Counted from the first letter of the stretch, positions 34,541 to 44,265 are shown. The stretch is 58,914 bases of DNA from Polaromonas sp. (GCA_025362315.1 JANYGP010000038.1:1-58914), one strand, 5' to 3'. Translations and numbers: made by a program. Notes: a model not told the origin generated them from the letters alone.

Positions 34541-34738
34541 CTATCCCGCTGCTCCCGATATCAGCGGGAAAGATTTCGGATCGCGAATCGACTCAACCGA
34601 TAGATCTGCATCTAGCTGAGGCCAATACAAGTGGATGGATGTAGGCCACTCCACATTGGACAGATGCTCAATCGTTGCGTTTTTAAACCAGGAAAAGTTT
34701 TCGAACGACATGAGCAATTCTTCTGCATCAAGCAACAC
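34541..34738 (-). CDS. Short DUF2442-like protein, perhaps incomplete
   Basis: About 65 residues, mainly FENFSWFKNATIEHLSNVEWPTSIHLYWPQLDADLSVESIRDP, which follows the second half of DUF2442-type small proteins. There is no ATG; TTG or GTG codons near 34738 could start it. No DUF4160 partner is found on either side. It might be a remnant. Function unknown. Confidence 0.6.
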   Translation of the reverse strand: MLLDAEELLMSFENFSWFKNATIEHLSNVEWPTSIHLYWPQLDADLSVESIRDPKSFPLISGAAG

Positions 34739-34821
34739 TCAAAAGCCATGCTTTGAGACATGCGTGACTTCAGCTACCGAAGTGGTTGTTCTATGCATGT
34801 GCATTTCTTGGTTAGAGACTG

Positions 34822-35466
34822 TCATCCGGAAACATTCAAAACTTTCCTGGCCCATTCAGGCAATGGTTTTACCTTTTCTTCCGTCAAATTGCGCTTGCAA
34901 ATCGCCACAGCATGCGTTGCCATCTTCACCAATTCCGAGTCATATAAAACCGCTACGTCAGCCAACCGTACGGCTTTTGCAAGATTGGCCAGCGTGCGCG
35001 GATACCGTGCAAGGATGCGCTCGGCAGGCACAGCGTGACCACCTTCTGTGACTCGCCCTGCAACACGGGCCAACAAGCGTTGCGGGTCATCCAGACACAC
35101 AACAATCAACATGACGAAAAAACCAAGTTGTTGAGCTTCATTGATCAGCAGCAGTTTTGATTCATGCGAAAAAACGGTTTCGCTGACAAATGATTGCCCT
35201 GCCTTGAGCAAAGCTGACCGACGCGCATCAGCCCACTGTCTGGCTTTTTCTGACCTTGCCAACAAATCAGTGATGTGTTGCAACTGCGCCGCTTCGTACA
35301 GGTCAGCATTTACAAATTCTGCGTCTTCTGCGATGGTGCGATTTAAAACCAGCGCCTTGTACAACGTGGACTTGCCAGCCCCGTTTGGGCCAGCGAATAG
35401 ATAGAAAACTGGCTTTGCAACTTTGGCAGGTGTTGGGGTGACAGATTCTGGCGCGGAAAGCGCCAT
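34822..35466 (-). CDS. Zeta-toxin-family kinase-like protein
   Basis: Zeta toxins phosphorylate UDP-N-acetylglucosamine and poison cell-wall synthesis. The 214-residue protein has Walker A GPNGAGKST (26-34), the substrate-side VNADLYEAAQ and FVSETVFSHESKLLLI, and a conserved CLDDPQRLLARVAGRV...GGHAVPAERILARYPRTLANL region with the arginine-rich lid. ATG 35466 lies one base after the antitoxin stop (TGATATG), so the pair is one operon. The family also includes non-toxic members, so toxicity is inferred from the pairing. Confidence 0.87.
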   Translation of the reverse strand: MALSAPESVTPTPAKVAKPVFYLFAGPNGAGKSTLYKALVLNRTIAEDAEFVNADLYEAAQLQHITDLLARSEKARQWADARRSALLKAGQSFVSETVFSHESKLLLINEAQQLGFFVMLIVVCLDDPQRLLARVAGRVTEGGHAVPAERILARYPRTLANLAKAVRLADVAVLYDSELVKMATHAVAICKRNLTEEKVKPLPEWARKVLNVSG

Positions 35467-35467
35467 A

Positions 35468-35830
35468 TCAGGCAGCGAACCGCAAAGTTTTGCTGTGATT
35501 TTCAAGAACAACCTGTCTTACCCTTTGCGCCAGACTGCCGTCAGCTTCAACTGCCATAAACCGCGCAATCAATTCTTCAGCCTGTGAATCCATATTCCCC
35601 ACATTGATATGCGCTTTTTGTGCCGTCGACTCATAACTCTCAATTGCAGCCCGTGCCTCCTGCACTGTCAAGCCCGAATGCTCAACGATTCGGCCCAGCG
35701 TGGCCCAGTATTCAATTTGACCGGCAGCCGAGCGGCGCAGGGGCTGGGCGGCGTCTCTGGCTTGTTGCACCAGTGATTCAGGCAACTTGACGGAAGCAAA
35801 GCTTTTGGGAGCCAGTTTGGCAGAGCTCAT
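35468..35830 (-). CDS. ParD-like antitoxin partner of the zeta toxin
   Basis: The 120-residue protein has a ribbon-helix-helix-like N-terminus: SFASVKLPESLVQQARDAAQPLRRSAAGQIEYWATLGRIVE, about residues 10-50, where AAGQIEYW is the common mark of the ParD-like antitoxin family. The C-terminal half (AEELIARFMAVEADGSLAQRVRQVV) probably wraps the toxin. ATG 35830 follows AAGGAG at ideal spacing; longer in-frame starts are rejected. A 17-bp palindrome lies just upstream. Confidence 0.82.
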   Translation of the reverse strand: MSSAKLAPKSFASVKLPESLVQQARDAAQPLRRSAAGQIEYWATLGRIVEHSGLTVQEARAAIESYESTAQKAHINVGNMDSQAEELIARFMAVEADGSLAQRVRQVVLENHSKTLRFAA

Positions 35831-35844
35831 TAAAATCTCCTTGA

Positions 35845-35861
35845 TGGCGCATTTTGCGCCA
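35845..35861. promoter_or_regulatory. Palindromic operator of the zeta/ParD-like operon
   Basis: TGGCGCA-TTT-TGCGCCA, perfect 7-bp arms, directly in front of the antitoxin ribosome site. This is the expected place for autoregulation by a ribbon-helix-helix antitoxin. Confidence 0.72.
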
Positions 35862-35962
35862 CTAGGTGTTATTTTGCAACTTTGTCTGAACTGCCATAAA
35901 TGCTCGTTGAAATTCAGGGTCTCCAACATTTTTATGTACAGGTCCACACCTTAAAATACCTC

Positions 35963-36355
35963 ATGAAAACCGTGATTCGATACTTTTTTAAAACCCTGCG
36001 CGCAGTGTTGGGCCCATTCATGCTGCTCAAAGAGGTTTTAACCCGACCCAAAGGCATTGCCCGCAATGCCATGCAGCAGGCTTCAGTGGATGCGCAGTGC
36101 CAGTTTCTGTCTTTGTATCAATTCAAAACATGTCCGTTTTGTATCAAGACGCGGCAAGAAATCAGCCGCTTGTCGCTCAACATCCGACGCGTTGACGCGC
36201 AACATGAAGGCGTGGACCGCCAGGCACTGGTGGCAGGTGGCGGGCAAACAAAAGTGCCTTGTCTGCGCATCACTGACAGCGCAGGCGCCGCCAAATGGCT
36301 TTATGACTCAGAAGAAATCATTGCCTATTTGCGCAAAAGATTTGCAGCGGTTTAA
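35963..36355 (+). CDS. Glutaredoxin-like protein with N-terminal hydrophobic segment
   Basis: 130 residues. The C-terminal ~80 residues form a glutaredoxin-like fold with a CPFC redox site (C57, C60), the cis-proline segment TKVPCLRI and the closing YDSEEIIAYLRKRF. The first 30 residues (VIRYFFKTLRAVLGPFMLLKEVL) are amphipathic or membrane-seeking and could anchor it. It probably reduces a disulfide or a glutathione mixed disulfide at the membrane. ATG 35963 begins at this segment. Confidence 0.85.
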   Translation: MKTVIRYFFKTLRAVLGPFMLLKEVLTRPKGIARNAMQQASVDAQCQFLSLYQFKTCPFCIKTRQEISRLSLNIRRVDAQHEGVDRQALVAGGGQTKVPCLRITDSAGAAKWLYDSEEIIAYLRKRFAAV

Positions 36356-36404
36356 TTCCAGTTCCGGATCATCTGTGCACTGTGTCGGCTTCGCCAGATG
36401 CAGA

Positions 36405-37313
36405 TCAGCTCTTTTTGGCCAGCGATGCCAGATAGATCCCCGGCAAGATGACTGCTGCACCCAGCAAGTGATAGCCCTCAATCGGTTCACCCAACACAAG
36501 ATACGCCGTGACAGCAGCGTAGACCGGGCCGAGGTATAAGGTAAGCCCGGCACGCGCAGCGCCCAAAGACTTTTGCAACACGGTGTACGCCAGATAAGCG
36601 CCTGCTCCGGGCACCACGCCTGCGGCTATCACCAGCACCACTGTTTTGTAGTTCCAGACTGTTTGTGTCATGGGCAAGCCCGACATGGCTTCAACAAATG
36701 TCAAGGGAACCAACAGCAGTACCCCTGCGCTGATGATGAGCACCAGCCGCGCCACCGGGCTGAAATCACTTGGCCAGCGCTGGAGAAAAATTGAGTACAG
36801 CGTCCAGCTGACTGTTGCGCCCAGAATCCACAAGTCGCCCGCGACCAGCCTGACCTGAGCCAGCGCCGCCCATTGCCCCTTGATCACCACATGCACCAGC
36901 CCCAAAAAGGCCAACGCACTCCCCAGCCACTGCACAGTGCCCAGCCTTTCACGCAGCCAAAAGGTGGACACGAGCGCGATAAAAACAGGTGCCAGTGCGT
37001 AGATCAGCGCAATGTTGGTCGCACCCGTTGAACGCGCACCGATGTACACCCATGCGCCGCAAATCCACATGCCCAGTGCGCCAAACACAAAGTAGTGCCA
37101 CGCGTTGTGCAGCAGCAAGCGGCGCTTGACCAGCAGCTCGGGCCAGGCAAAAACGGCCAATATCACTGCAGCCAGGCTCCAGCGCAGCAACGCCAGCATG
37201 TGCGGTGCAACGGTGCCGGGGGCGGAGCGGCCCACAAGGTAGTTGACAGACCAGAGCGCGGGCGTGATGAGAAGAAGTAGCAACGCCCAGCGGCGGCTGT
37301 TGAAAAATGACAT
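36405..37313 (-). CDS. DMT-superfamily (EamA) transporter
   Basis: 302 residues with about ten membrane helices arranged as two EamA repeats: WALLLLLITPALWSVNYLVGR and ALLRWSLAAVILAVF in the first; GDLWILGATVSWTLYSIFLQRW and LYLGPVYAAVTAYLVLGEPIEGYHLLGAAVILPGIYLA in the second. Such proteins export metabolites, amino acids or drugs across the inner membrane; the substrate cannot be read from sequence. ATG 37313 gives a short cytoplasmic N-terminus. It is convergent with the glutaredoxin-like gene. Confidence 0.92.
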   Translation of the reverse strand: MSFFNSRRWALLLLLITPALWSVNYLVGRSAPGTVAPHMLALLRWSLAAVILAVFAWPELLVKRRLLLHNAWHYFVFGALGMWICGAWVYIGARSTGATNIALIYALAPVFIALVSTFWLRERLGTVQWLGSALAFLGLVHVVIKGQWAALAQVRLVAGDLWILGATVSWTLYSIFLQRWPSDFSPVARLVLIISAGVLLLVPLTFVEAMSGLPMTQTVWNYKTVVLVIAAGVVPGAGAYLAYTVLQKSLGAARAGLTLYLGPVYAAVTAYLVLGEPIEGYHLLGAAVILPGIYLASLAKKS

Positions 37314-37415
37314 GGGGCAAGTGGCTTGCGGTGTGAATGTCCAACGGAAATTGTAGTTGGACACTCACTGCAGGCCAGTCACGATGACTGCAACGCAGCC
37401 ATCAAAGCTTGCACG

Positions 37416-39428
37416 CTAAGGCAAAATGGCATCGCCCAAGGCAAGCCCCTCGCGCCGGGGGTCTGCACCGCCCGTCAACACAGATCCGCTGGTGGAAGTA
37501 GCTGGCAGCTTGATCACGGTTGACACGCCACTGGACTGTGCAGCAACTGACACCGTGTGGCCCAACGCCCTCAGCCCAACCACCAGTGGATCATTGCCGC
37601 CCGCCAGACCGCCTGTTGGAACAGACGGATCAATCGCTGGATGCTCGCCGCCAACGCCCGTGGTCGGGCTGTTGCCCGCACCAAAATTAACCATTGACGT
37701 GGCTTGCTGCGCATCAAGCTTCCAGTCAATGGCACTGACCACGGTCTTCACGACAAACTGGATGATGGCAGCGCCGCCTGGCGAACCGGTGGCCATTAAA
37801 AAATCTCCACGCGAACCATCAGCTGCACTGTTGAACACAAGCGTCGGTGCCATGGAGCTGCGCGGGCGCTTCAGCGCCTGAATGCGATTGGCAATGGGGC
37901 CGGATGCATCGCTGGGCACAAACGAAAAATCCGTCAGCTGGTTGTTGAGCAAAAAGCCCCGCGTGAAGTGAAACGAGCCCATGCCGCTTTCAATGGTGGT
38001 GGTCATCACCACCACGTTGCCTTGTGCATCCACGATGGACATGTGCGTGGTGCCATTGCCCTCAGCGGCGCTGCTGCCCTGCGCCTGCGCGCTTGCAAAC
38101 ACTCCCGGGGCTGCAACGCCCATTGACTTGGCAGTGGAAATCAGATCAGCGCGCGACTTCAAATACACACGGTCCAGCAGGGACGAAATACCCAGACCAG
38201 GCAACGACACAAAATCGGTATCCGCCACATATTTGTTGCGGTCGGCATAAGCCAGACGCTGCGCCTCACTGACCAGATGCACCGCCTGCACAGCCGGCTT
38301 GCCGCCTTCGCCGCTGACGGCAGTGGGTGGCAGTGCGGCCAGATTGAAGTTGTCCAGAATGCCCAGCGTTTGCGCCACAGCAATGCCGCCAGACGATGGC
38401 GGGCCCATGCCGCACACAACGGTGCTGCGGTAATTGCCGCAAACTGGTGTGCGCCGAATGGCTTTGTAATTGGCAAGGTCGCTGAGCTCGGTCAAGCCCG
38501 GTGTGATGGCGACCGTTGACGTAACACCGCCGCTGGAAACTTTAATTTTGTCAACAATCGATTGAGCGATAGGGCCGGTATAAAAAGCGTTGGCCCCGCC
38601 TTGGGCAATGCTGGCCAGGGTGGCTGCATAGTCCGGATTTTTAATCACGGTACCCAGTGCTTTGGCCGAATAGTCGGCATTCAAGAAATAAGCGGCTGCT
38701 TCTGGGTCACGCAGCAGGTCCGTGCGTGCGCCTGCAATCGCAGCAGCCATTCGGCCGCTAACAGGAAAGCCGTTGCTTGCCAGCTTGATGCCGGGTTGCA
38801 TCAGGGCGCTCCAGGCGGCCCGGCCGTTGTCCTGGTGAGCCAGCTCGAGCATGCGCAATGCACCGGGTGTACCAATAGAGCGTCCACTGGCTTTGGTGCT
38901 TAAAAATTGGCCTGTTGCGTCGTTGCCCAGGTTGGGCAGCGGGTTGGTCTGGTTGGTGCTGCTGACAAAGCGCAGATAGTCTTCGGTTGCTGCGGCAGGC
39001 GCAGTTTCACGGCCATCGTAGCTTTGCACTGCTTTGGTTGCTGCGTTGTAGTGCAGCATGAAAGCGCCACCACCCAGGCCTGACGATTGCGGCTCGACCA
39101 GGCCCAGAACCGCCTGAACAGCCACCGCTGCATCGACTGCACTTCCGCCCGCAGCCAGCACGTCGCATCCTGCTTGCGTCGCCAGCGGATTGGCCGTGAC
39201 CACCATGTAAGACGCGCTGGTCAAAACCTTTTTGCCAAGCTTGTAACCCGAAGCAAGCTCTGGAATTGCCGGGTCACCCGGCAGGCCTGAACCCACCACC
39301 ACCGTGCTGGTACCAACAGGCTGCACACAGGCCGAGGTTTTTGTCACCGGAATGGACTCATTGCCGCCGCAAGCAGTCAACCCCAGCAATGCTGCCAATG
39401 GCAACAGGTTATAAACTTTAAATTGCAT
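37416..39428 (-). CDS. ggt: Gamma-glutamyltransferase, predicted lipoprotein
   Basis: Cleaves the gamma-glutamyl bond of glutathione and related peptides outside the cytoplasm. The 670-residue precursor has a lipoprotein leader (LAALLGLTACGG, C20) instead of the plain Sec signal of E. coli Ggt. The large-subunit motif GLGGGAFMLHYN with the later DGRETAP, the self-cleavage and nucleophile T460 in NGTTHMS, and SSMAPTLVF and GSPGGAAIIQFV in the small subunit are all present, so it should mature normally. It is somewhat longer than E. coli Ggt (580). Confidence 0.92.
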   Translation of the reverse strand: MQFKVYNLLPLAALLGLTACGGNESIPVTKTSACVQPVGTSTVVVGSGLPGDPAIPELASGYKLGKKVLTSASYMVVTANPLATQAGCDVLAAGGSAVDAAVAVQAVLGLVEPQSSGLGGGAFMLHYNAATKAVQSYDGRETAPAAATEDYLRFVSSTNQTNPLPNLGNDATGQFLSTKASGRSIGTPGALRMLELAHQDNGRAAWSALMQPGIKLASNGFPVSGRMAAAIAGARTDLLRDPEAAAYFLNADYSAKALGTVIKNPDYAATLASIAQGGANAFYTGPIAQSIVDKIKVSSGGVTSTVAITPGLTELSDLANYKAIRRTPVCGNYRSTVVCGMGPPSSGGIAVAQTLGILDNFNLAALPPTAVSGEGGKPAVQAVHLVSEAQRLAYADRNKYVADTDFVSLPGLGISSLLDRVYLKSRADLISTAKSMGVAAPGVFASAQAQGSSAAEGNGTTHMSIVDAQGNVVVMTTTIESGMGSFHFTRGFLLNNQLTDFSFVPSDASGPIANRIQALKRPRSSMAPTLVFNSAADGSRGDFLMATGSPGGAAIIQFVVKTVVSAIDWKLDAQQATSMVNFGAGNSPTTGVGGEHPAIDPSVPTGGLAGGNDPLVVGLRALGHTVSVAAQSSGVSTVIKLPATSTSGSVLTGGADPRREGLALGDAILP

Positions 39429-39787
39429 TTATCGCTCCTGAGTATGACAACTGCCCGATAACCGATGTTGTCTTAAATACTGGTTCTCTGCTACTTGTCA
39501 ACCAAGATAACACACCCCTCAATCGCCTGTAAGAATGGGCCGACGGGAGGGCCAGATTGCAAAATAGAAAAGTCCAGACGTTCAAAACCGTATAAATATT
39601 CAAAATTGATAGCTGTCAGCGCTTTATTTATGGGCGCTAAACTCTGATTTAATATAAAAAAAAGACGTTTGGAGGTTTTGAAATGATGCGGTGTCTTCAA
39701 CCCGATGTGCGTAAGCAAACAACCTACAATTCTTTGACTTGACATGACTTGACGGCTAATCAGCCGTTGTTGCCGGAGATTTTTCGA
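39429..39787. other. Spacer between ggt and maeB
   Basis: This 359-base stretch is AT-richer than its surroundings. It holds an R1 copy (39603-39654) and the maeB ribosome site (CCGGAG near 39773). No open frame here looks like a real gene. Confidence 0.6.
39603..39654 (+). repeat. R1 repeat upstream of maeB
   Basis: AATTGATAGCTGTCAGCGC core followed by TTTATGGGCGCTAAAC and TGATTTAATA; a diverged copy lacking the full first hairpin. Confidence 0.65.
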
Positions 39788-42094
39788 ATGCCTGAAACCC
39801 TTTTAAACACAGCTGAGAAACGCGCCGAACTGCGCAGGGCAGCTCTGGAATACCACGAATTCCCCGTGCCCGGCAAGCTGGCAATTGCAGCAACCAAACA
39901 GTTGACCAACCAGCGCGATCTGGCACTGGCTTACTCACCTGGCGTGGCCGCGCCCTGTGAAGAAATCGTCAAGGATCCGAACAACGCCTATCGCTACACC
40001 GCGCGGGGCAACCTGGTAGCCGTCATCACCAATGGCACAGCCGTGTTGGGGCTGGGTGACATTGGCCCGCTGGCGTCCAAGCCGGTGATGGAAGGCAAGG
40101 CAGTCCTGTTCAAAAAGTTTGCTGGTGTTGATGTGTTTGACATTGAAATTGACGAAAAAGACCCGGCGAGACTGGTGGACATCATTGCCTCGCTGGAGCC
40201 TACTTTTGGCGCCATCAATTTGGAAGACATCAAGGCCCCAGACTGTTTTTATGTTGAGCGCGAACTGCGCAAACGCATGAAGATTCCGGTCTTTCATGAT
40301 GACCAGCATGGCACCGCTATTACTGTCGGCGCAGCAATTTTGAATGCGCTCAAAGTTGTTGGCAAAGCACCGGGTCAGGTCAAGCTGGTCACGTCAGGTG
40401 CGGGCGCTGCTGCGCTGGCTTGCCTGAACTTGCTGCTCAAGCTGGGCATTGCACGTGAAAACGTCTACGTCACCGACCTGGCGGGTGTTGTCTACACGGG
40501 CCGGGTTGAGTTGATGGACGACGACAAAAGTGGATTTGCACAAACAACAAATGCCCGCACACTGAACGACATCATCGAAGGTGCGGACATCTTTTTGGGC
40601 CTGTCGGCGGGCGGCGTGCTCAAGCCTGACATGGTCAAAAAAATGGCGTCCAGGCCCATTATTTTTGCGCTGGCCAATCCCAACCCGGAGATCAACCCGG
40701 CAGACGTCAAGGCGGTGCGGGACGACGCCATCATTGCCACGGGCCGCACAGACTACCCGAACCAGGTCAACAACGTGCTGTGCTTTCCGTATATCTTCCG
40801 GGGGGCACTGGATGCAGGTGCTTCGACCATCACCGTAGAGATGGAAATTGCCGCGGTGCATGCCATCGCCGAGCTGGCGCAGGCTGAGCAGAGCGAAGTC
40901 GTCGCTGCCGCTTATGTTGGCGAAAAGCTGGCTTTTGGCCCGGAATACCTGATTCCCAAGCCGTTTGATCCGCGCCTGATGATGAAAATTGCGCCTGCAG
41001 TTGCGAAAGCAGCTGCTGACAGTGGCGTCGCGTTGCGGCCCATTGCCGATCTGGATGCCTACCGCGAGCGCCTGCAAAGCTTTGTATATGCCTCCGGCAA
41101 CATGATGAAGCCGATTTTTACAGCCGCCAAAAGCGCTGCCAAAAAACGCATTGCCTACGCTGAAGGTGAAGAAGAACGCGTGCTGCGTGCCTGCCAGATT
41201 GTGGTGGACGAAGGCCTGGCCCGGCCCACACTGATTGGCCGACCCGCCGTGATTGCCAAGCGGATTGAAAAGTTTGGTTTGCGTTTGAAAGAGGAACTTG
41301 ATTACGACGTGGTCAATGTCGAGCAGGACCATCGCTACAACGATTTCTGGCAAACCTACCACCGCCTGATGGAGCGCCGCGGCGTCACCAAGCAGGTTGC
41401 CAAAATCGAGATGCGTCGCCGCCTGACACTGATTGCCGGCATGCTGCTGCACAAGGGCGACGTCGATGGGCTGATTTGCGGTACCTGGGGCACCACAGCC
41501 CTGCATCTGGATTATCTTGACCAGGTCATTGGCAAGCGTCAGGGTGTGCACACCTATGCCTGCATGAACGGCCTGCTGTTGCCGGGCAGGCAAGTATTTT
41601 TGCTCGACACCCATGTCAACTACGACCCGACGGCTGAGCAGCTGGCTGAAATCACTGCCATGGCGGCTGAGGAAATGATGCGTTTTGGCATCAAGCCCAA
41701 AGCAGCTTTGTTGTCACATTCAAATTTTGGCTCGTCCAATCAACCCAGCGCCATCAAGATGCGGCGGGTACTTGACCTGCTGAAAATCCAGTCGCCCTGG
41801 CTGGAGGTTGACGGCGAAATGCATGGCGACGTGGCGCTGGATGCTGCTGCCCGTGCTTCTTTGATGCCCAACAGCACTTTGATAGGTGAAGCCAACCTGC
41901 TGGTACTGCCCAACATCGATGCGGCCAACATTTCTTACAATCTGCTCAAAACTGCGGCTGGCGGCAACATCGCCATTGGCCCCGTACTGCTGGGTGCCAA
42001 CAAACCCATGCACATCCTGACGGCAACCGCCACTGTGCGGCGGATTGTCAATATGACAGCTTTAACCGTTGCAGACGCGAATGCGGGACGCTAA
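39788..42094 (+). CDS. maeB: NADP-dependent malic enzyme with phosphotransacetylase-like domain
   Basis: Decarboxylates malate to pyruvate with NADP+. The 768-residue protein has the malic-enzyme part first ([55 protein letters not shown], then the NADP site [13 protein letters not shown]) and a C-terminal phosphotransacetylase-like domain ([16 protein letters not shown] to [10 protein letters not shown]). The latter is regulatory in MaeB of E. coli and rhizobia. ATG 39788 is preceded by GGAG; a TTG 13 codons upstream is less likely. Confidence 0.96.
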   Translation: MPETLLNTAEKRAELRRAALEYHEFPVPGKLAIAATKQLTNQRDLALAYSPGVAAPCEEIVKDPNNAYRYTARGNLVAVITNGTAVLGLGDIGPLASKPVMEGKAVLFKKFAGVDVFDIEIDEKDPARLVDIIASLEPTFGAINLEDIKAPDCFYVERELRKRMKIPVFHDDQHGTAITVGAAILNALKVVGKAPGQVKLVTSGAGAAALACLNLLLKLGIARENVYVTDLAGVVYTGRVELMDDDKSGFAQTTNARTLNDIIEGADIFLGLSAGGVLKPDMVKKMASRPIIFALANPNPEINPADVKAVRDDAIIATGRTDYPNQVNNVLCFPYIFRGALDAGASTITVEMEIAAVHAIAELAQAEQSEVVAAAYVGEKLAFGPEYLIPKPFDPRLMMKIAPAVAKAAADSGVALRPIADLDAYRERLQSFVYASGNMMKPIFTAAKSAAKKRIAYAEGEEERVLRACQIVVDEGLARPTLIGRPAVIAKRIEKFGLRLKEELDYDVVNVEQDHRYNDFWQTYHRLMERRGVTKQVAKIEMRRRLTLIAGMLLHKGDVDGLICGTWGTTALHLDYLDQVIGKRQGVHTYACMNGLLLPGRQVFLLDTHVNYDPTAEQLAEITAMAAEEMMRFGIKPKAALLSHSNFGSSNQPSAIKMRRVLDLLKIQSPWLEVDGEMHGDVALDAAARASLMPNSTLIGEANLLVLPNIDAANISYNLLKTAAGGNIAIGPVLLGANKPMHILTATATVRRIVNMTALTVADANAGR

Positions 42095-42275
42095 AGCCAT
42101 TCCCGTTAGCTAGCGCTAACTTTAATTATCTGGAAACGTGAATTAAGCCTACAAAGATTGCTTCATTTTTCAGCAGCCTATTGCTTTTTTTTGTGTCTTG
42201 CGGCAAACTACTCTTCTTGAAATTTGAGGGTTAACCCGAAAGTGGAGAGTCCTCTGTTTTAAGAAAAAGGTTTTT

Positions 42276-42728
42276 ATGTCTTGGTCCACATTGAGGTATG
42301 GCGCTGCCATATTTGTGAAACGATTGGCCAAGTCAGGGTTCTTGACGGCTTTGTTCGTTGTGGCTTTTGCCGGTTTTGCCGGTTTTGGTTCGGGTGGGGT
42401 ACAGGCCAAAGGTCCAATCCTCGCTCCTGCTGCATTGAATGACTCAGTCATGCTTGCCCAGTTGCCGATACAAGGCCAGGACATGCTCAAACTGATTTAT
42501 GCGGGCGGCCCGTTCAAGTTTGACAAAGACGGCGTGGTGTTTGGCAACCGGGAACGGATTCTTCCAGCCAAAGCCCGTGGTTTTTACCGGGAATACACGG
42601 TCAAGACGCCCGGCGAACGCTCACGTGGCGCAAGGCGCATTGTGTGTGGCGGGTTACAGCCTGCCGCTCCAGAAGCCTGTTATTACACCGACGACCATTA
42701 CGCCAGCTTTCGAAAGATTGCCCAGTGA
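42276..42728 (+). CDS. Secreted barnase/RNase Sa-type ribonuclease
   Basis: Guanyl-preferring endoribonuclease released or exported from the cell. The 150-residue precursor has an export segment (FLTALFVVAFAGFAGFG, cleavage near 44, AKG) and a mature domain of the RNase N1/T1 microbial family: GGPFKFDKDGVVFGNRE, then YREYTVKTPG with catalytic E106, SRGARRIV with R120/R121, and TDDHYASF with catalytic H141, the same order as E54, R69 and H85 in RNase Sa. AAAAAGG lies before the ATG. The barstar-type inhibitor gene follows, as expected for self-protection. Confidence 0.9.
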   Translation: MSWSTLRYGAAIFVKRLAKSGFLTALFVVAFAGFAGFGSGGVQAKGPILAPAALNDSVMLAQLPIQGQDMLKLIYAGGPFKFDKDGVVFGNRERILPAKARGFYREYTVKTPGERSRGARRIVCGGLQPAAPEACYYTDDHYASFRKIAQ

Positions 42729-42835
42729 TGTTTTGTTAAGACAGGTTTTCTCAAGAACAGGTTGTTATTTTGAGTTTCGATCATTTATTAGAAAGACACA
42801 CGGAGCTGGACAACCCACTTCGTAAGGACACTGAC

Positions 42836-43231
42836 ATGCCACTAAGAGGAATCAGGCCAAATATCGTGCAGTCGATTCGCGCATTTCGCGTGCAAGAGCT
42901 GCAAGATGCCGCCACCCAACTGAACCAGCATTTTTTGTATGCCAACCTGAGCAGCGCTCAGAGCAAGCAGGACATTCTGGACATGATCGCCGCGCAGTAC
43001 ACCTTTCCGGCGCACTTCGGCAAAAACTTTGACGCGCTGTACGACTGCATGACAGACCTGGTTCACAAGTCAGGCCCGCAGCCCGGCTTTATCGTGGTGC
43101 TGGAGCACATTCCAGCACACGCCAAATTTGACAAGGAAGCGCGCGAGCAACTGCTGGATATCTTCAGGGATGCCGCTGACTACTGGGCGGATCGAAAGAT
43201 ACCGTTCAGGTGCTTCTATTCTTTTCTGTAG
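42836..43231 (+). CDS. Barstar-family ribonuclease inhibitor
   Basis: Cytoplasmic inhibitor of the preceding RNase. The 131-residue protein matches barstar: ANLSSAQSKQDILDMIAAQYTFPAHFGKNFDALYDCMTDL, where the helix-loop with FPAHFGKNFDALYDC blocks the RNase active site, then FIVVLEHIP. It has a ~30-residue N-terminal extension compared with the Bacillus protein (90). The gene lies 107 bases after the RNase stop on the same strand. ATG 42836 is chosen; the frame is open further up without a better start. Confidence 0.9.
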   Translation: MPLRGIRPNIVQSIRAFRVQELQDAATQLNQHFLYANLSSAQSKQDILDMIAAQYTFPAHFGKNFDALYDCMTDLVHKSGPQPGFIVVLEHIPAHAKFDKEAREQLLDIFRDAADYWADRKIPFRCFYSFL

Positions 43232-43413
43232 CCCGCTCCCCAGACAATAGCCAAGGGGATCGGGCGAATGAGGCTCCACAGGTAGCAATTGATGGCGAAG
43301 AAGCCATGCCTACCGACAAACTGCTGGATATTTCACCACTGGCGCTGCGCATGAGCAGCCCGTTCAATTCAGGTTACTGGCTCGCTGCAGCCTGAACATT
43401 CGTTTTATGCAGA

Positions 43414-43446
43414 AAGCCCTGAAACTTTGTGTTTCAGGGCTTTTTT
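43414..43446 (+). terminator. Strong rho-independent terminator
   Basis: AAGCCCTGAAAC (43414-43425) and GTTTCAGGGCTT (43431-43442) form a perfect 12-bp stem with a TTTGT loop followed by T residues. It ends the RNase-barstar unit 180 bases after the barstar stop. The interval between holds only a possible 29-codon frame (43306-43395) that I do not support as a gene. Confidence 0.9.
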
Positions 43447-43464
43447 ATGTGACGAATGCTGCCG

Positions 43465-43508
43465 CAGCCTTTATATACAGGGCGCTGACTGCTTCTTGAT
43501 CAATAGCA
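43465..43508 (-). repeat. R1 repeat between the terminator and rsmA
   Basis: On the minus strand: TGCTATTGATCAAG, then AGCAGTCAGCGCCC and TATATAAAGGCTG. It begins next to the rsmA stop. Confidence 0.65.
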
Positions 43509-43509
43509 T

Positions 43510-44265
43510 TCAAGCATCCTGAGCCAGTGCAATATACTCGGTCACAGGCACTTCTTCAGCGCGCCGCTGCAGGTCAAATACGCCGCTGAAGTTGCGTGCC
43601 TCCAGCCACTTGCCCAGCGAGTGCCGCAGCAATTTGCGGCGCTGGCTGAATGCCACACGAACCAGTTCACTGAACAGTTTGACGTCCAGCGTTTCAGGCA
43701 CGGCATGCGGGATCATGCGCACAATGGCGCTGTCAACCCGCGGGGGTGGCTCAAAACTCTCCGGCGGAACAAACAGCACGTTTTCCATCGCATAGCGCCA
43801 CTGCAGCATCACGCTCAGGCGGCTGTAGTCGCTGGTTGAAGGCCGGGCCACCATGCGGTCAATCACTTCTTTTTGCAGCATGAAATGCTGGTCTTGCACC
43901 ACATCGGCCACGTCAAGCAGGTGAAACAGGATGGGGGTGGAAATGTTGTAAGGCAGATTGCCGACCACCCGGATTTTGGTCTGAAACGCTTCGGCCAGAG
44001 CTCGAAAATCAACCCGCAAAACATCTGACTCGATCACTGTCAGATCCGGATTTTTGCGCAGCAGCACTGCCAGATCCCGATCAAGCTCAATGACTGTCAA
44101 GTGCCCCAGGTGCAACACCAGCGGCCGGGTCATCGCCCCCAGGCCGGGGCCAATTTCAACCATCGCCTGGCCTGCTTTTGGCGCAATGGCTTGAACAATG
44201 TCTTCAAGAATGCCCTGGTCTGTCAGGAAGTGCTGACCAAAGCGTTTACGGGCAATGTGGCGCAT
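43510..44265 (-). CDS. rsmA: 16S rRNA dimethyladenosine transferase
   Basis: RsmA/KsgA dimethylates A1518 and A1519 of 16S rRNA late in 30S assembly. The 251-residue protein has [11 protein letters not shown] at the start, motif [12 protein letters not shown], the catalytic NLPYNIST, and the C-terminal [13 protein letters not shown]. Length and motifs are normal. It is the last gene of an lptD-surA-rsmA cluster, 64 bases after surA; pdxA, often present between them elsewhere, is not here. Confidence 0.97.
   Translation of the reverse strand: MRHIARKRFGQHFLTDQGILEDIVQAIAPKAGQAMVEIGPGLGAMTRPLVLHLGHLTVIELDRDLAVLLRKNPDLTVIESDVLRVDFRALAEAFQTKIRVVGNLPYNISTPILFHLLDVADVVQDQHFMLQKEVIDRMVARPSTSDYSRLSVMLQWRYAMENVLFVPPESFEPPPRVDSAIVRMIPHAVPETLDVKLFSELVRVAFSQRRKLLRHSLGKWLEARNFSGVFDLQRRAEEVPVTEYIALAQDA

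Noticed and set aside
40394..41614. A 406-codon frame on the minus strand inside maeB
   Set aside because: Antisense shadow; its His/Gln/Val-rich composition is typical of such shadows and maeB is intact on the other strand.
42107..42125. A GTTAGCTAGCGCTAAC palindrome after maeB as another R1 copy
   Set aside because: It shares only a few bases with the R1 core and lacks both hairpins; it may be a weak terminator stem.
43306..43395. A 29-codon frame between barstar and its terminator
   Set aside because: No clear ribosome site and no similarity that I recognise; it is too short to support from sequence alone.
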